Positions 16,327-25,204 of a stretch of DNA of 64,000 nt are shown here, in pieces. Within the stretch, counting starts at the first letter, position 1; each line of letters opens with the position of its first letter. Position numbers and translations under genes: made by a program. Under the pieces are notes generated by a model. The model did not search any database. It was not told the origin of the DNA and was given only the letters and a program-made list of their open reading frames with translations. The DNA comes from Lachnospiraceae bacterium (GTDB lineage Bacteria; Bacillota; Clostridia; Lachnospirales; Lachnospiraceae), in assembly GCA_009774245.1 (NCBI GenBank), contig VSNM01000001.1, positions 155,317 to 219,316 of the forward strand, written 5' to 3'.

Positions 16327-17739
16327 GTGGGAAAAGAAAATGATAAAATTATAGGTGATTTTCTCTTTGAGGACTTTAAGAAAAATATGAAGGAAAAAGA
16401 CGAAAAACAGGTGATGGAGCTGATGTGCAGGCATTTTGAATTTTATGGGCAGATGAATTCACAAAATATCGAATATGCGCTAAGGGGCGCTAAATTGTCA
16501 TGTACACACGGCAACAAATATATCCAACTGGACATGGCCAGGGATCATGGCATTTATGACGGGGAGGATGCGCTCATGGTGTGTGGGGATTGTATTCTAC
16601 ATGAAAACATTTATGATTTCGGGGCGTGTGGTAATGGTAAATTCGAACCAGTGTACAGTAAAGATGCACCGCCTCCGGGAAGGAAAACCCTCAACAAAGA
16701 CGGACAGGAGCGGCATATATGCCTTCCTGTTCTGCTGGGTGAATGGGGATGTGGGAGTATTGATTCCAGGAGTCTGCTGATCAGTGTGGGACCTGAGGGC
16801 AAGATGTATGAGAAAGAGTCTTTCGATGGAGAAGGATTTTCCCAAAACACAATCGAGCAGATAGCACAGGAGCAATCCAAAAATGCGGAAGAGGATGCGG
16901 AGTATTCGCAGGCATTGATGACATGCGACAACCTGCTGTGCCTGTATGGGGGCGTGATCACGATTGAGGAGAACCCATTCAAAATGAAGAGGGAGCAGAG
17001 TAGCATTAGGAAAACATTTAATGTGGGAAATAATGAAATAAATATTAGGGCATGTAGTGAAGAAATTATAGCTTTTTTGAAGTGTTATGAGAGGGGGGGA
17101 ATAAGGGCGACTATAGAGGATGAAATGAAATATTTGAATGAAGGCGAACCTGCTGTGAGAATGTATTATGATTCGGCAAATAAGCCTACAATTGGGTGGG
17201 GGCATTTAATTGTAGGAAATGGGGAATATGTTTTTTTAAATGGGGTAACTAAGAATTTGTATAAAGACGAGCTTTCATTGGCTGAGGCAGAGGAAATATT
17301 TCAAACGGATATAACTATAAAGCAGACCGATTTGAACCAATTATTGGATAAATTAGATTTGTCAGTTACTCAAAGGGAGTATGATGTGCTATTGTCTTTG
17401 ACATTTAATACAGGAACTGGGGCATTGACAGATGATCAAGCATATCCACAAACAAAAAAATGGTTTGAGACACAAGGTTATAAAGATAAAGAGTATTCCA
17501 AGTTTATTTTGGGAGATATCATAAATGGCGGAGATGACGGCTTAAAAGCAAGAAGGCTGGATGAGCTTGAAATATTATTAAATAAGCCTTACGAAAGGGA
17601 TGAGGGAGATTTAGATAGAGTATTAAGTGAAGATGGCGAATCAATTTGGCTCCGCAAGGATAAAATTAATGAATTAGCAGAAATTTGGAAGAGCTCGCCA
17701 GATTATAAAGGAGATCATGCAGAAAATGAGAATCAATAA
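16327..17739 (+). CDS. PAAR-like effector with GH24 (T4-type) lysozyme domain
   Basis: 470 residues from GTG 16327 with ribosome site AGAGGAGGAG. Residues about 50-215 are a PAAR-like DUF4280-type domain: RGAKLSCTHGNKY, then ENIYDFGACGNGKFEP, then ALMTCDNLLCLYGGVITI. Residues about 265-440 match glycoside hydrolase 24: a catalytic-type Glu in NEGEPAVRMYYDSANKPTIG followed by WGH, then LSLTFNTGTGAL and KARRLDELEI. GH24 enzymes cut the MurNAc-GlcNAc bond of peptidoglycan. The PAAR-like part would cap a VgrG spike. The toxin half is visibly more A+T-rich than the first half. The next gene overlaps it by 23 bases and is the likely immunity gene. Confidence 0.88.
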   Translation: MGKENDKIIGDFLFEDFKKNMKEKDEKQVMELMCRHFEFYGQMNSQNIEYALRGAKLSCTHGNKYIQLDMARDHGIYDGEDALMVCGDCILHENIYDFGACGNGKFEPVYSKDAPPPGRKTLNKDGQERHICLPVLLGEWGCGSIDSRSLLISVGPEGKMYEKESFDGEGFSQNTIEQIAQEQSKNAEEDAEYSQALMTCDNLLCLYGGVITIEENPFKMKREQSSIRKTFNVGNNEINIRACSEEIIAFLKCYERGGIRATIEDEMKYLNEGEPAVRMYYDSANKPTIGWGHLIVGNGEYVFLNGVTKNLYKDELSLAEAEEIFQTDITIKQTDLNQLLDKLDLSVTQREYDVLLSLTFNTGTGALTDDQAYPQTKKWFETQGYKDKEYSKFILGDIINGGDDGLKARRLDELEILLNKPYERDEGDLDRVLSEDGESIWLRKDKINELAEIWKSSPDYKGDHAENENQ

Positions 17740-18676
17740 GAAACATTATAGAACAGGCGGCATATTGGTACTTTTACTTTTGGCGGGAGTAACTTTCACA
17801 ATATGGTTTAGCAGGCTGGATATCATGCAAAAGTACGTTGTGTATCAGCAGGATAATTATGTAATAGTGGAATACAGAAGAAATCCCGAAAAATTTTATT
17901 ATAAGGAATGGATACAATATGGTGTTCCGATAAATGCCGCATATCTATGCACAAAGGATGGAAAGAAAGCACGAAGTGAAAACGAAGCATTTCTGTTTCT
18001 GGATTTTGTCGGGGACAGGGAATGGTGGGGTGATCCCTTTGGCAATCTGGATCAGGATGTCGAGGTAAAAAATGAGTATATACCTGACAGTTTGATCGAG
18101 AAATTAGCGGGAGAAGTACATATCGCTGGAAGCGATGTGAATTGCTGGATCGATGATGAAACGGAAAAGTGTCAGATAGACCTGATGGATTCAGAGATAG
18201 AAAAAATAGCACCGAATGGTTTTGAGGGGGAATATATTTGTTATCAAATTGATTTTGATAATGATGGAATTGAGGATTTAGTAATTCAGGATTGCCCGGG
18301 AATGGGGCATGGTGCGATATCTACGATATATTTTTACCGCCTGACAGAGAATGGGCAGTATCGTAACGTGCATTTTATGGAGTCGTCGGGGGAGAGAATC
18401 GGTTTTTTGAAATATAATGGGAAAATATATTATATAACGATTCGGAGAACGTGGTTTGATATAAGTGTTCCGGAAACAAAATATGATTATCAATGGTGCA
18501 AAATATATTATTTTCAGGACGGATATCCGCAGGAAACAGTATGGCTGGTGCCGGAGTGTTATAACTCCGAACAGGCCGAAAATAATCAAGACAATGATCA
18601 TACGGAAGATATGCTAAATGTTATTGTAAAAAAACGTTTTGTTAATGATTTTATTAACACGGCGAACGGGCATTGA
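17717..18676 (+). CDS. Single-TM exported protein, likely immunity to the GH24 effector
   Basis: 319 residues. One N-terminal transmembrane segment (GGILVLLLLAGVTFTIWF) anchors an extracytoplasmic domain that contains a calcium-loop-like repeat (QIDFDNDGIEDLVIQD) of the FG-GAP/VCBS type. It overlaps the lysozyme effector gene by 23 bases, a layout typical of toxin-immunity pairs. A decayed paralogue lies at 32154-32696. Facing the wall side of the membrane is where protection from a muramidase would be needed. ATG 17726 is an alternative start. Immunity is inferred from position. Confidence 0.65.
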   Translation: MQKMRINKKHYRTGGILVLLLLAGVTFTIWFSRLDIMQKYVVYQQDNYVIVEYRRNPEKFYYKEWIQYGVPINAAYLCTKDGKKARSENEAFLFLDFVGDREWWGDPFGNLDQDVEVKNEYIPDSLIEKLAGEVHIAGSDVNCWIDDETEKCQIDLMDSEIEKIAPNGFEGEYICYQIDFDNDGIEDLVIQDCPGMGHGAISTIYFYRLTENGQYRNVHFMESSGERIGFLKYNGKIYYITIRRTWFDISVPETKYDYQWCKIYYFQDGYPQETVWLVPECYNSEQAENNQDNDHTEDMLNVIVKKRFVNDFINTANGH

Positions 18677-18682
18677 ATGGCA

Positions 18683-18796
18683 GAGTGTGTGACCGCGGAC
18701 AAAAATATTTTCTGGATCAGGGATTCTATCAGGCAGCACACGGTCATCTCGCTGGATATAGCGGAAAGCCTGATACGCAGGGATGTATTATTTTGA
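18683..18796 (+). pseudogene. C-terminal fragment of the Imm11-like gene
   Basis: The frame ECVTADKNIFWIRDSIRQHT to SLIRRDVLF then stop repeats the C-terminal part of 13070-13633 at about 90% base identity. It is a recombination scar between the lysozyme cassette and the lipoprotein array. No start or ribosome site belongs to it. Confidence 0.85.
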
Positions 18797-18823
18797 AAAA
18801 GTGAAATAGGGTGAGGTGGTCAG

Positions 18824-19912
18824 ATGTCCATAGAACATATGCGAAAGATGACTCTGTATGCAGGGTTTTTCATCATATTGAGTGCTTTTGTCCTGACAGG
18901 TTGCAGCCGGGAAAGCAGGAATACGGTTAAAAACAATTGCGAAGTTGTTAGGTTTGAGGAACTGTCAGGAACGATAAAACTTGAAAGTGTATTTAATGGG
19001 AAGAGCGAAAAAAATATCAATTTCCAGACAAAGTGGCTGCTGTATGAGCTTCAGAAAGCATACACACAACAGTATCAGTGGTATTATCCATATTCACTAG
19101 ATTTCTATGTATATTCAGAAAATAAGCGTTATGATTTGGATACGCAAGATCTGGAATGTGTTACATTTTATCAGGATACAGAAGATGGTATGATTTATTT
19201 TCTTCCAGAAAATGACCAGATCATTGATATACTCAATAGCAGCGAGAGCATGTTTTTATTTTACCGCTCCAAAATAAATCCCCGCAGTCGTATTATTCCC
19301 CAACCAGATACCGTACTTTACTGTATTTATACTACAAGCGTGGCTAATATACGAGACAGGCTCATCGAACTTGGAACAGAGAAAATGAAGTTTCCGGATG
19401 CCAGGACGCTCAAGAGTAGGGGATGGACTGACAATACCCTGACAGAAAACGAGTACACGCAGGCAGTGAAGGATATGATCCACGGAACACTGGTAGGGGA
19501 ACAGCAATATGGTAACTATGAGATATATTTCGCGCAGTACTATATGTCAGATTATGCAGGAATCCATGAAGAAGAATTTGGTGGAATAGCGGTACATATC
19601 ACTGCGGCGGTAGTGTGCCTTGACAATGGCTATGGATATTATTGCAGATTCTATGCATGTGACAAGCCGATAGACGGGAAGATAAAGATTTATTACTATG
19701 TATCGGATACCGCGAACGTATGGGAGGAAAACATTAGAAATGCGATGGAGGACAGGAGGCTGATGATTCCCCTGGAGGTAAGGCCGGGTGATGAGGTTGA
19801 GGTTCCGCCCAATCCATATTCCTTTGTAATGCTCCCGGTATTGGACTATGCGGAGGGAGAGGGGATATTCCCGGAGGATGCGATCCGTTCAGGGGATATG
19901 ATATTTTATTAG
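18824..19912 (+). CDS. Lipoprotein, tandem family member 1
   Basis: 362 residues with a signal peptide and clear lipobox (SAFVLTGC, Cys at about 27). The mature protein begins with a motif NNCEVVRFEELSGTI, has a variable middle (about 88-165) and a highly conserved C-terminal half (from RDRLIELGTEKMKFPDAR to GEGIFPEDAIRSGDMIFY). No known family is recognised. It is the first of three tandem copies with a period of about 1.19 kb. Such arrays downstream of type VI effectors usually hold immunity variants; here the variable middle could set specificity. Confidence 0.75.
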   Translation: MSIEHMRKMTLYAGFFIILSAFVLTGCSRESRNTVKNNCEVVRFEELSGTIKLESVFNGKSEKNINFQTKWLLYELQKAYTQQYQWYYPYSLDFYVYSENKRYDLDTQDLECVTFYQDTEDGMIYFLPENDQIIDILNSSESMFLFYRSKINPRSRIIPQPDTVLYCIYTTSVANIRDRLIELGTEKMKFPDARTLKSRGWTDNTLTENEYTQAVKDMIHGTLVGEQQYGNYEIYFAQYYMSDYAGIHEEEFGGIAVHITAAVVCLDNGYGYYCRFYACDKPIDGKIKIYYYVSDTANVWEENIRNAMEDRRLMIPLEVRPGDEVEVPPNPYSFVMLPVLDYAEGEGIFPEDAIRSGDMIFY

Positions 19913-20010
19913 CTGTAGTCAGCAGATGAGGGTACAGTTGTTAGAATGGAACCGGTTTAGGAAGCCATAAGCGATAGCGTAAACACGGGTTGATTGAGTG
20001 AGGTGGTCAG

Positions 20011-21114
20011 ATGTCCATAGAACATATACGGAGGATGACTCTGTATGCAGGGATTTCCATCATACTGAGTGCTTTTGTCCTGGCAGGCTGCAGCCGGGGA
20101 AGCAGGAATACGGTTAAAAACGATTGTGAAGTTGTTAGGTTTGAGGAACTGTCAGGAACGATAAACCTTGAAAGTGTATTTAATGGGAAGGGCGAAAAAA
20201 ATATCAATTTCCAGACAAAATGGCTGCTGTATGAGCTTCAGAAAGCATACACACAGCAGTATCAGTGGTATTATCCTACAAGGTTAGATTTTTATTATGT
20301 GGATGTGGGAGAGAAATATTTTGAGATTGAGCTGGATAAGCAGGATTTGGAACGTGTTACATTTTATCAGGATACAGAAGAAGGAACAATTTATTTTGTT
20401 CCAGCGAATGATCAGATTATTAATTTGCTGAAGGGTGGAGAGCAGGAAGAAATGTTTGTATTTGAACGTTGGGAAACAAAACCCCGCAGGAATATCACGC
20501 CACCACCGGATTCCATACTTTATTCTGTTGGTGTCAGGAGTGTGGCAGATATCCGGGACAGGCTGATCGAACTCGGAACAGAGGAAATGAAGTTTCCGGA
20601 TGCCAGAACGATCGAGCGCAGGGGATGGACTGACAATACCCTGACAGAAAACGAGTATACGCAGGCAGTGAAGGATATGATTCACGGAACTTTGATAGGA
20701 GAACAGCAATATGGTAACTATGAGATATATTTCGCGGAGTACTATATGTCAGATTATGCAGGAATCCATGAAGAAGAATTTGGCGGAATGGCGGTACATA
20801 TCACTGCGGCGGTAGTTTGTCTTGACAATGGATATGGATATTACTGCAGGTTCTATGCGTGTGACCAGCTGATAGACGGGAAAGTCAAAATCTATTACTA
20901 TGTGTCGGATACTATAAACGTATGGAAAGAAAACATTAGAAACGCGATGGAGGACAGGAGACTGATGATTCCCCTGGAGGTAAGGCCGGGTGATGAGGTT
21001 GAGGTTCCGCCCAATCCTTATTCCTTTGTAATGATCCCAGTATTGGACTATGCGGAGGGAGAGGGGATATTCCCGGAGGATGCGATCCGTTCAGGGGATA
21101 TGATATTTTATTAG
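20011..21114 (+). CDS. Lipoprotein, tandem family member 2
   Basis: 367 residues, lipobox SAFVLAGC. It differs from member 1 mainly at about 88-165, where it carries YPTRLDFYYVDVGEKYFEIE and a GGEQEEMFVFERWET segment. The conserved C-terminal half is almost unchanged, ending GEGIFPEDAIRSGDMIFY. Likely same role as its neighbours. Ribosome site GTGAGGTGG is identical in all three copies. Confidence 0.75.
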   Translation: MSIEHIRRMTLYAGISIILSAFVLAGCSRGSRNTVKNDCEVVRFEELSGTINLESVFNGKGEKNINFQTKWLLYELQKAYTQQYQWYYPTRLDFYYVDVGEKYFEIELDKQDLERVTFYQDTEEGTIYFVPANDQIINLLKGGEQEEMFVFERWETKPRRNITPPPDSILYSVGVRSVADIRDRLIELGTEEMKFPDARTIERRGWTDNTLTENEYTQAVKDMIHGTLIGEQQYGNYEIYFAEYYMSDYAGIHEEEFGGMAVHITAAVVCLDNGYGYYCRFYACDQLIDGKVKIYYYVSDTINVWKENIRNAMEDRRLMIPLEVRPGDEVEVPPNPYSFVMIPVLDYAEGEGIFPEDAIRSGDMIFY

Positions 21115-21212
21115 CTGCAGTCAGCAGATGAGGGTACAGTTGTTAGAATGGAACCGGTTTAGGACGCCATAAGCGATAGCGTAAACACGGGGTGATTGAG
21201 TGAGGTGGTCAG

Positions 21213-22331
21213 ATGTCCATAGAACATATGCGCAAGATGACTCTGTATGCAGGGATTTCCATCATACTGAGTGCTTTTGTCCTGACAGGTTGCAGCCGGG
21301 AAAGCAGGAATACGGTTAAAAACAATTGCGAAGTTGTTAGGTTTGAGGAACTGTCAGGAACGATAAAACTTGAAAGTGTATTTCATGGGAAGAGCGAAAA
21401 AAATATCAATTTCCAGACAAAGTGGCTGCTGTATGAGCTTCAGAAAGCATACACACAGCAGTATCAGTGGTATTATCCTACAAGGTTAGAGTTTTATTAT
21501 GATTATATTGATGTGGGAGAAGAACATTATGAGATAGAGCGCTATGATCTTGATACGAAAGATTTGGAATGTGTTACATTTTATCAGGATACAGAAGAAG
21601 GAACAGTTTATTTTGTTCCTGCGAATGATCAGATTATTAATTTGCTGAAGGGTGGAGAGCAGGAAGAAATGTTTGTTTTTGGGCGCATAGAAACGCGGTC
21701 TCGTAGAAGTATAACGCCACCGCCGGATTCTGTATTTTATTCTGTTGGTGTCAGGAGTGTGGCAGATATCCGGGACAGGCTGATCGAACTCGGAACAGAG
21801 AAAATGAAGTTTCCGGATGCCGGGACGATCGAGCGCAGGGGATGGACTGACAATACCCTGACAGAAAACGAGTATACGAAGGCAGTGAAGGATATGATCC
21901 ACGGAACACTGGTAGGGGAACATCAGTATGGAAATTATGAGATATATTTCGCGGAGTATTCTATGTCGGATGATGCAGGAATCCATGAAGAAGAATTTGG
22001 CGGAATGGCGGTACATATCACTGCAGCGGTAGTGTGCCTTGACAATGGTTATGGATATTATTGCAGATTCTTTGCATGCGACAAGCTGATAGACGGGAAG
22101 GTAAAGATTTATTATTATGTATCGGATACAGCAAACGTATGGGAGGAAAACATCAGAAACGCGATGGAGGACAGGAGGCTGATGATTCCCCTGGAGGTAA
22201 GGCCGGGTGACGAGGTTGAGGTTCCGCCCAATCCGTATCCCTTTGTAATGCTCCCGGTATTGGACTATGCGGAGGGAGAGGGGATATTCCCGGAGGATGC
22301 GATCCGTTCAGGGGATATGATATTTTATTAG
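21213..22331 (+). CDS. Lipoprotein, tandem family member 3
   Basis: 372 residues, lipobox SAFVLTGC. The variable region is slightly longer (FYYDYIDVGEEHYEIERYDL), combining features of members 1 and 2, which suggests gene conversion between copies. The DcrB-like adaptor gene follows after 39 bases. Confidence 0.75.
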   Translation: MSIEHMRKMTLYAGISIILSAFVLTGCSRESRNTVKNNCEVVRFEELSGTIKLESVFHGKSEKNINFQTKWLLYELQKAYTQQYQWYYPTRLEFYYDYIDVGEEHYEIERYDLDTKDLECVTFYQDTEEGTVYFVPANDQIINLLKGGEQEEMFVFGRIETRSRRSITPPPDSVFYSVGVRSVADIRDRLIELGTEKMKFPDAGTIERRGWTDNTLTENEYTKAVKDMIHGTLVGEHQYGNYEIYFAEYSMSDDAGIHEEEFGGMAVHITAAVVCLDNGYGYYCRFFACDKLIDGKVKIYYYVSDTANVWEENIRNAMEDRRLMIPLEVRPGDEVEVPPNPYPFVMLPVLDYAEGEGIFPEDAIRSGDMIFY

Positions 22332-22370
22332 CTGTAGTCAGCAGATAATGATACAGGAGGTAACAGGATA

Positions 22371-22955
22371 ATGAACCATTATGATAAACAGATATTAGAA
22401 GCACGACAGGAGGAGGAACGCAGGAGATACACGACACTGGAAACAGGGATCTACGTGGATGACGAGCTCATCACGTTTGCGCAGACTACCCTGCCAGATA
22501 CCAGGATACAGTTGTACTTGCCGGAACAGTTTGTTACAATGCCGGATCAGGTGAGGGATATGAAATATCCGTCCCGCAACGCCCCAGACTTCATTGTCAC
22601 AAGCCTGGACTCCACAGTCAACTTCGGATTTAACGTGCTTCCTGTCCGGCTGGAGGAGGGTGACACGAAAGTGATGAGCATCCAGTTTCAGGAGGCTCTG
22701 CAAAACGTCAACCCGTCCATACGCATCAGTGAATGCGTGGACAATATGGTGACGGACAAAGGCAGCGAGATGAGCTGGTTCGGCTTTAAGGGCTACGTGC
22801 TTGACGGGCAGAACTACAACCGCATGTACATTATACGGCTTGCAAAGACTGTACTGCACGGTATCTTTAACTGTCCGCCGAGGGTGCGGGACCAGTGGGA
22901 GGACATCGTGGACCAGTGCTTCCGGTCTGTGGAGGAAACATGGGGCGGATTATAA
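22371..22955 (+). CDS. DcrB/DUF1795-like adaptor (Eag-type chaperone candidate)
   Basis: 194 residues without a signal sequence. The layout is that of DcrB/DUF1795 proteins: a short lead helix, LYLPEQFVTMPDQVRDMKYP, then APDFIVTSLDSTVNFGFNV, a helix, a sheet (FKGYVLDGQNYNRMYIIRLA) and a closing helix (QWEDIVDQCFRSVEE). In type VI systems DUF1795 (Eag) proteins load effectors onto VgrG spikes. It lies just upstream of a PAAR-like effector gene at 23014. A version with most of the gene deleted lies upstream of the next effector at 29179-29296, and related proteins are at 52796 and 60142. Confidence 0.75.
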   Translation: MNHYDKQILEARQEEERRRYTTLETGIYVDDELITFAQTTLPDTRIQLYLPEQFVTMPDQVRDMKYPSRNAPDFIVTSLDSTVNFGFNVLPVRLEEGDTKVMSIQFQEALQNVNPSIRISECVDNMVTDKGSEMSWFGFKGYVLDGQNYNRMYIIRLAKTVLHGIFNCPPRVRDQWEDIVDQCFRSVEETWGGL

Positions 22956-22973
22956 GAGGGATATATGGCTAAT

Positions 22974-23722
22974 AACAGATAAATAATATGGATGAGATGG
23001 AGGGGGAGATACTGTGGGAGAAGAGAACAGTAAGAATATAGGAGATTTTACATTTGATAATTATAATGAGAAGAATTATGACAAGGACAAAGAGACAGCG
23101 ATGGAACTGATGTGCAGGCACTTTGAATTTTATGGGCAGTTAAATTCGCCAGATATAGAATATGCCACAAGGGGTGCCAAGTTGTCATGTACACATGGCA
23201 ATAAATATATTTATCTGGATGCAGTGAAAGACCATGGTGTTTATGATGGAGATCATCCGGTTCTGACATGCAAAGACTGCAAGGTTAATGAAAATATCTA
23301 TGATTTCGGTGCATGCGGCAATGGGAAATTTGAACCGTTGTACAGTGAGGACGCGCCGCATCCGGCAGAGACAGCTCTAAACCAAAAAGGAGAGAAGCGT
23401 TATGTATGCCGACCGATTCTGCTTGGCGGATGGGGATATGGAGATATCAATTCCCGAAGTCTCCTGATCGGGGAGGTCTATATGGACAAGGAGTATAAAG
23501 TGTATAAGAAGGAGTCTGCCAATGACGGGAAGCCTTCCGAATACATATCGCATTGCATAAACACGATAGAGTCCCAGAACGAAACGAAAAATCCAATAGA
23601 CGCGATGCAGAATAGAGAAGAGATCTTGGAAGAGTATGTCGAGGCATTGATGACGTGTGATAATCTGGTATGTCTGTATGGGGGCGTGATCACGATTGTA
23701 GAAAATTCGGAGACGGAGGAGA
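22974..23722. repeat. Effector 5' module, copy 1
   Basis: About 749 bases essentially identical to 29315-30063 (offset 6341; at position 23680/30021 a T/C difference is visible). It covers the ribosome site and the first 236 codons, that is, the whole PAAR-like domain, and ends sharply where the toxin-specific sequences begin. Confidence 0.92.
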
Positions 23723-24426
23723 TTGTGAATGAAGACAATCTAAACACAGGTGAGGTAAAAAAAGAGGAAATAGAATTTATTTTAGAAGATAATTGGTTAA
23801 AATTGTATTTATCTCCGACTGTTTCTGAAAAAGGCAGATCTGTTCCAAAGCATCCGGATGCAGCGAATTGGGATTGGGCGATGGAAGAGGAACTGCATGA
23901 TGATAAAAAAAATTTAGATTGGTTTGAGAAATCTTCTCCGGCCCAAAAGTATATAACACAGAAAGGTGGCAAATTTGATGCAAACAGACTTGAAAATGGG
24001 TTGTATGTTGATGGCGAAGGTCGATATTGGGTTGCGGTTGGTCCAAATGTTGTGAACCCAGGTCATAGCAAAGAAAAGCAGGATAACCGAATAGACATAA
24101 GTGCAATCTTTCCAGGAACTAAAATAGATATCAAGGTTCAATGTGGAAAAGAGGGAGAACATGATGGAGAAATATTTTATATTCCGGCGGTTGTTGGTGA
24201 TGCTAAGGAGCATTCATATCCAGATGGTATATACCAAACGGGCGATCCTTTTTATAAAAAGTTACCTAAGATTCCAGGAAATAGCAATTCGGTTGAATTT
24301 ATAGGTTATGATATCGAACAGAAAGTCTATGAAGAAGGACAAGAGCCTAAATCGTGTGTAAATGTTACAAATAATTATAAGATTATAGAAATTATAGTTT
24401 ATGATGGTGTGTTTAATTATGAATAA
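23014..24426 (+). CDS. PAAR-like effector with unrecognised (possibly double-psi-barrel) toxin domain
   Basis: 470 residues from GTG 23014 (ribosome site GGAGGGGGAG). Residues about 40-232 are the PAAR-like domain (RGAKLSCTHGNKYIY, ENIYDFGACGNGKFEP, ALMTCDNLVCLYGGVITI), identical to the effector at 29355. After an acidic linker the C-terminal 220 residues carry RLENGLYVDGEGRYWVAVGP, then FPGTKIDIKV, FYIPAVVGDAKEHSYPDGIY and NSVEFIGYD. The pattern YWVAVGP...PGT...VGDAK..H resembles double-psi beta-barrel wall enzymes and binders (RlpA/3D-like), but I cannot confirm it. A related domain ends the effector at 54737. The next gene overlaps by 8 bases and is the probable immunity gene. Confidence 0.75.
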   Translation: MGEENSKNIGDFTFDNYNEKNYDKDKETAMELMCRHFEFYGQLNSPDIEYATRGAKLSCTHGNKYIYLDAVKDHGVYDGDHPVLTCKDCKVNENIYDFGACGNGKFEPLYSEDAPHPAETALNQKGEKRYVCRPILLGGWGYGDINSRSLLIGEVYMDKEYKVYKKESANDGKPSEYISHCINTIESQNETKNPIDAMQNREEILEEYVEALMTCDNLVCLYGGVITIVENSETEEIVNEDNLNTGEVKKEEIEFILEDNWLKLYLSPTVSEKGRSVPKHPDAANWDWAMEEELHDDKKNLDWFEKSSPAQKYITQKGGKFDANRLENGLYVDGEGRYWVAVGPNVVNPGHSKEKQDNRIDISAIFPGTKIDIKVQCGKEGEHDGEIFYIPAVVGDAKEHSYPDGIYQTGDPFYKKLPKIPGNSNSVEFIGYDIEQKVYEEGQEPKSCVNVTNNYKIIEIIVYDGVFNYE

Positions 24427-25078
24427 AAAACAACCTATAGTCACAGTAATGGCACTTATATTTTCATTAATTGTATCAGATATTTTATATCTATATATTT
24501 CAAAAAAGCATACAGCGAGTCAGGCTGTCAGGGTATATAACGAATTTATTGAAGGCAGGCGCTGCTATGGCAGTGAAAGTATTTTATCATATGTTACGCC
24601 AACCAGAGAGCCTGAAAAACGGTATACTACGGATTATTTTATTGCAGATTCGACAGGAGACGGGATACCGGAGCTGCATCTGCGTACATCCAGGGAATAT
24701 ATCATTTTTACTTATAGAGATGAAAATATGGAATGGCTCCATTCATTTTTCTCATCCCCATGGGAGTATCACTTATTACAGAATGGAGTGATGGTTCATC
24801 AGGTTGACATAGGTGATACAGAAATTATAGGTGGAATATATTATAATTTTTTTACATTAAATCATACAGGCGCTTGTGTGCCCGGAATGTCGTTTGGGTG
24901 GAGGGATGTAAATAATAATTATAGTTTAGATGTTGATGATGAATATTATTATGATGAGAGCGACTGCACACCGGATAAATGGTTTGAACAAACAAAAGAA
25001 TATATTTACATAAACGAAGAAGGACATCAGTGTATCCGTAATGAAGTGGACTGGATTAGGTATTGTGAAGCAAAATAA
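24419..25078 (+). CDS. Single-TM exported protein, likely cognate immunity
   Basis: 219 residues from ATG 24419, overlapping the effector stop by 8 bases. An N-terminal anchor (IVTVMALIFSLIVSDILYLY) precedes an extracytoplasmic domain with a DSTGDGIPELHLRT calcium-loop/FG-GAP-like segment, also seen in other putative immunity proteins here. The base composition is A+T-rich. A short copy of its signal-coding sequence (TTGTATCAGATATTTTATAT) recurs at about 27535-27555. Confidence 0.65.
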   Translation: MNKKQPIVTVMALIFSLIVSDILYLYISKKHTASQAVRVYNEFIEGRRCYGSESILSYVTPTREPEKRYTTDYFIADSTGDGIPELHLRTSREYIIFTYRDENMEWLHSFFSSPWEYHLLQNGVMVHQVDIGDTEIIGGIYYNFFTLNHTGACVPGMSFGWRDVNNNYSLDVDDEYYYDESDCTPDKWFEQTKEYIYINEEGHQCIRNEVDWIRYCEAK

Positions 25079-25204
25079 AATACAAAGCTGACAGGCTGCA
25101 GCCGGGAAGTATGGACAGGCTGAAAAAAATGTACAGATCTGTCAGGTCATTAAATCATGAAGACGATTGTGTGCCGGAATATCGTTTTGAGTTTGGAGAA
25201 GATC
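25079..25204 (+). other. Scar of the tandem lipoprotein family
   Basis: The stretch contains GACAGGCTGCAGCCGGGAAG (compare LTGCSRES codons near 18895) and then GACGATTGTG...TTTTGAG, echoing the NDCEVVRFEE codons. It is the debris of another copy of that family; no frame is intact. Confidence 0.55.

Larger units (their letters stand above)
18824..22331. repeat. Tandem triplication of a lipoprotein gene
   Basis: Three direct copies start at 18824, 20011 and 21213 (spacing 1187 and 1202 bases). Spacers of about 98 bases are nearly identical and contain an untranslated echo of the coding sequence at about 26262-26300 (GGAACCGG..AGCCATAAGCGATAGCG). Divergence is concentrated in the middle third of each gene. 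Confidence 0.9.

Noticed and set aside
15352..16434. 360-codon minus-strand frame opposite VgrG 2
   Set aside because: Shadow of a G+C-rich coding strand; no independent evidence.
18824..22331. Possible CRISPR or other short-repeat array
   Set aside because: The repeats are whole gene copies of about 1.2 kb, not short repeats with spacers. No CRISPR-like array was seen anywhere in the window.
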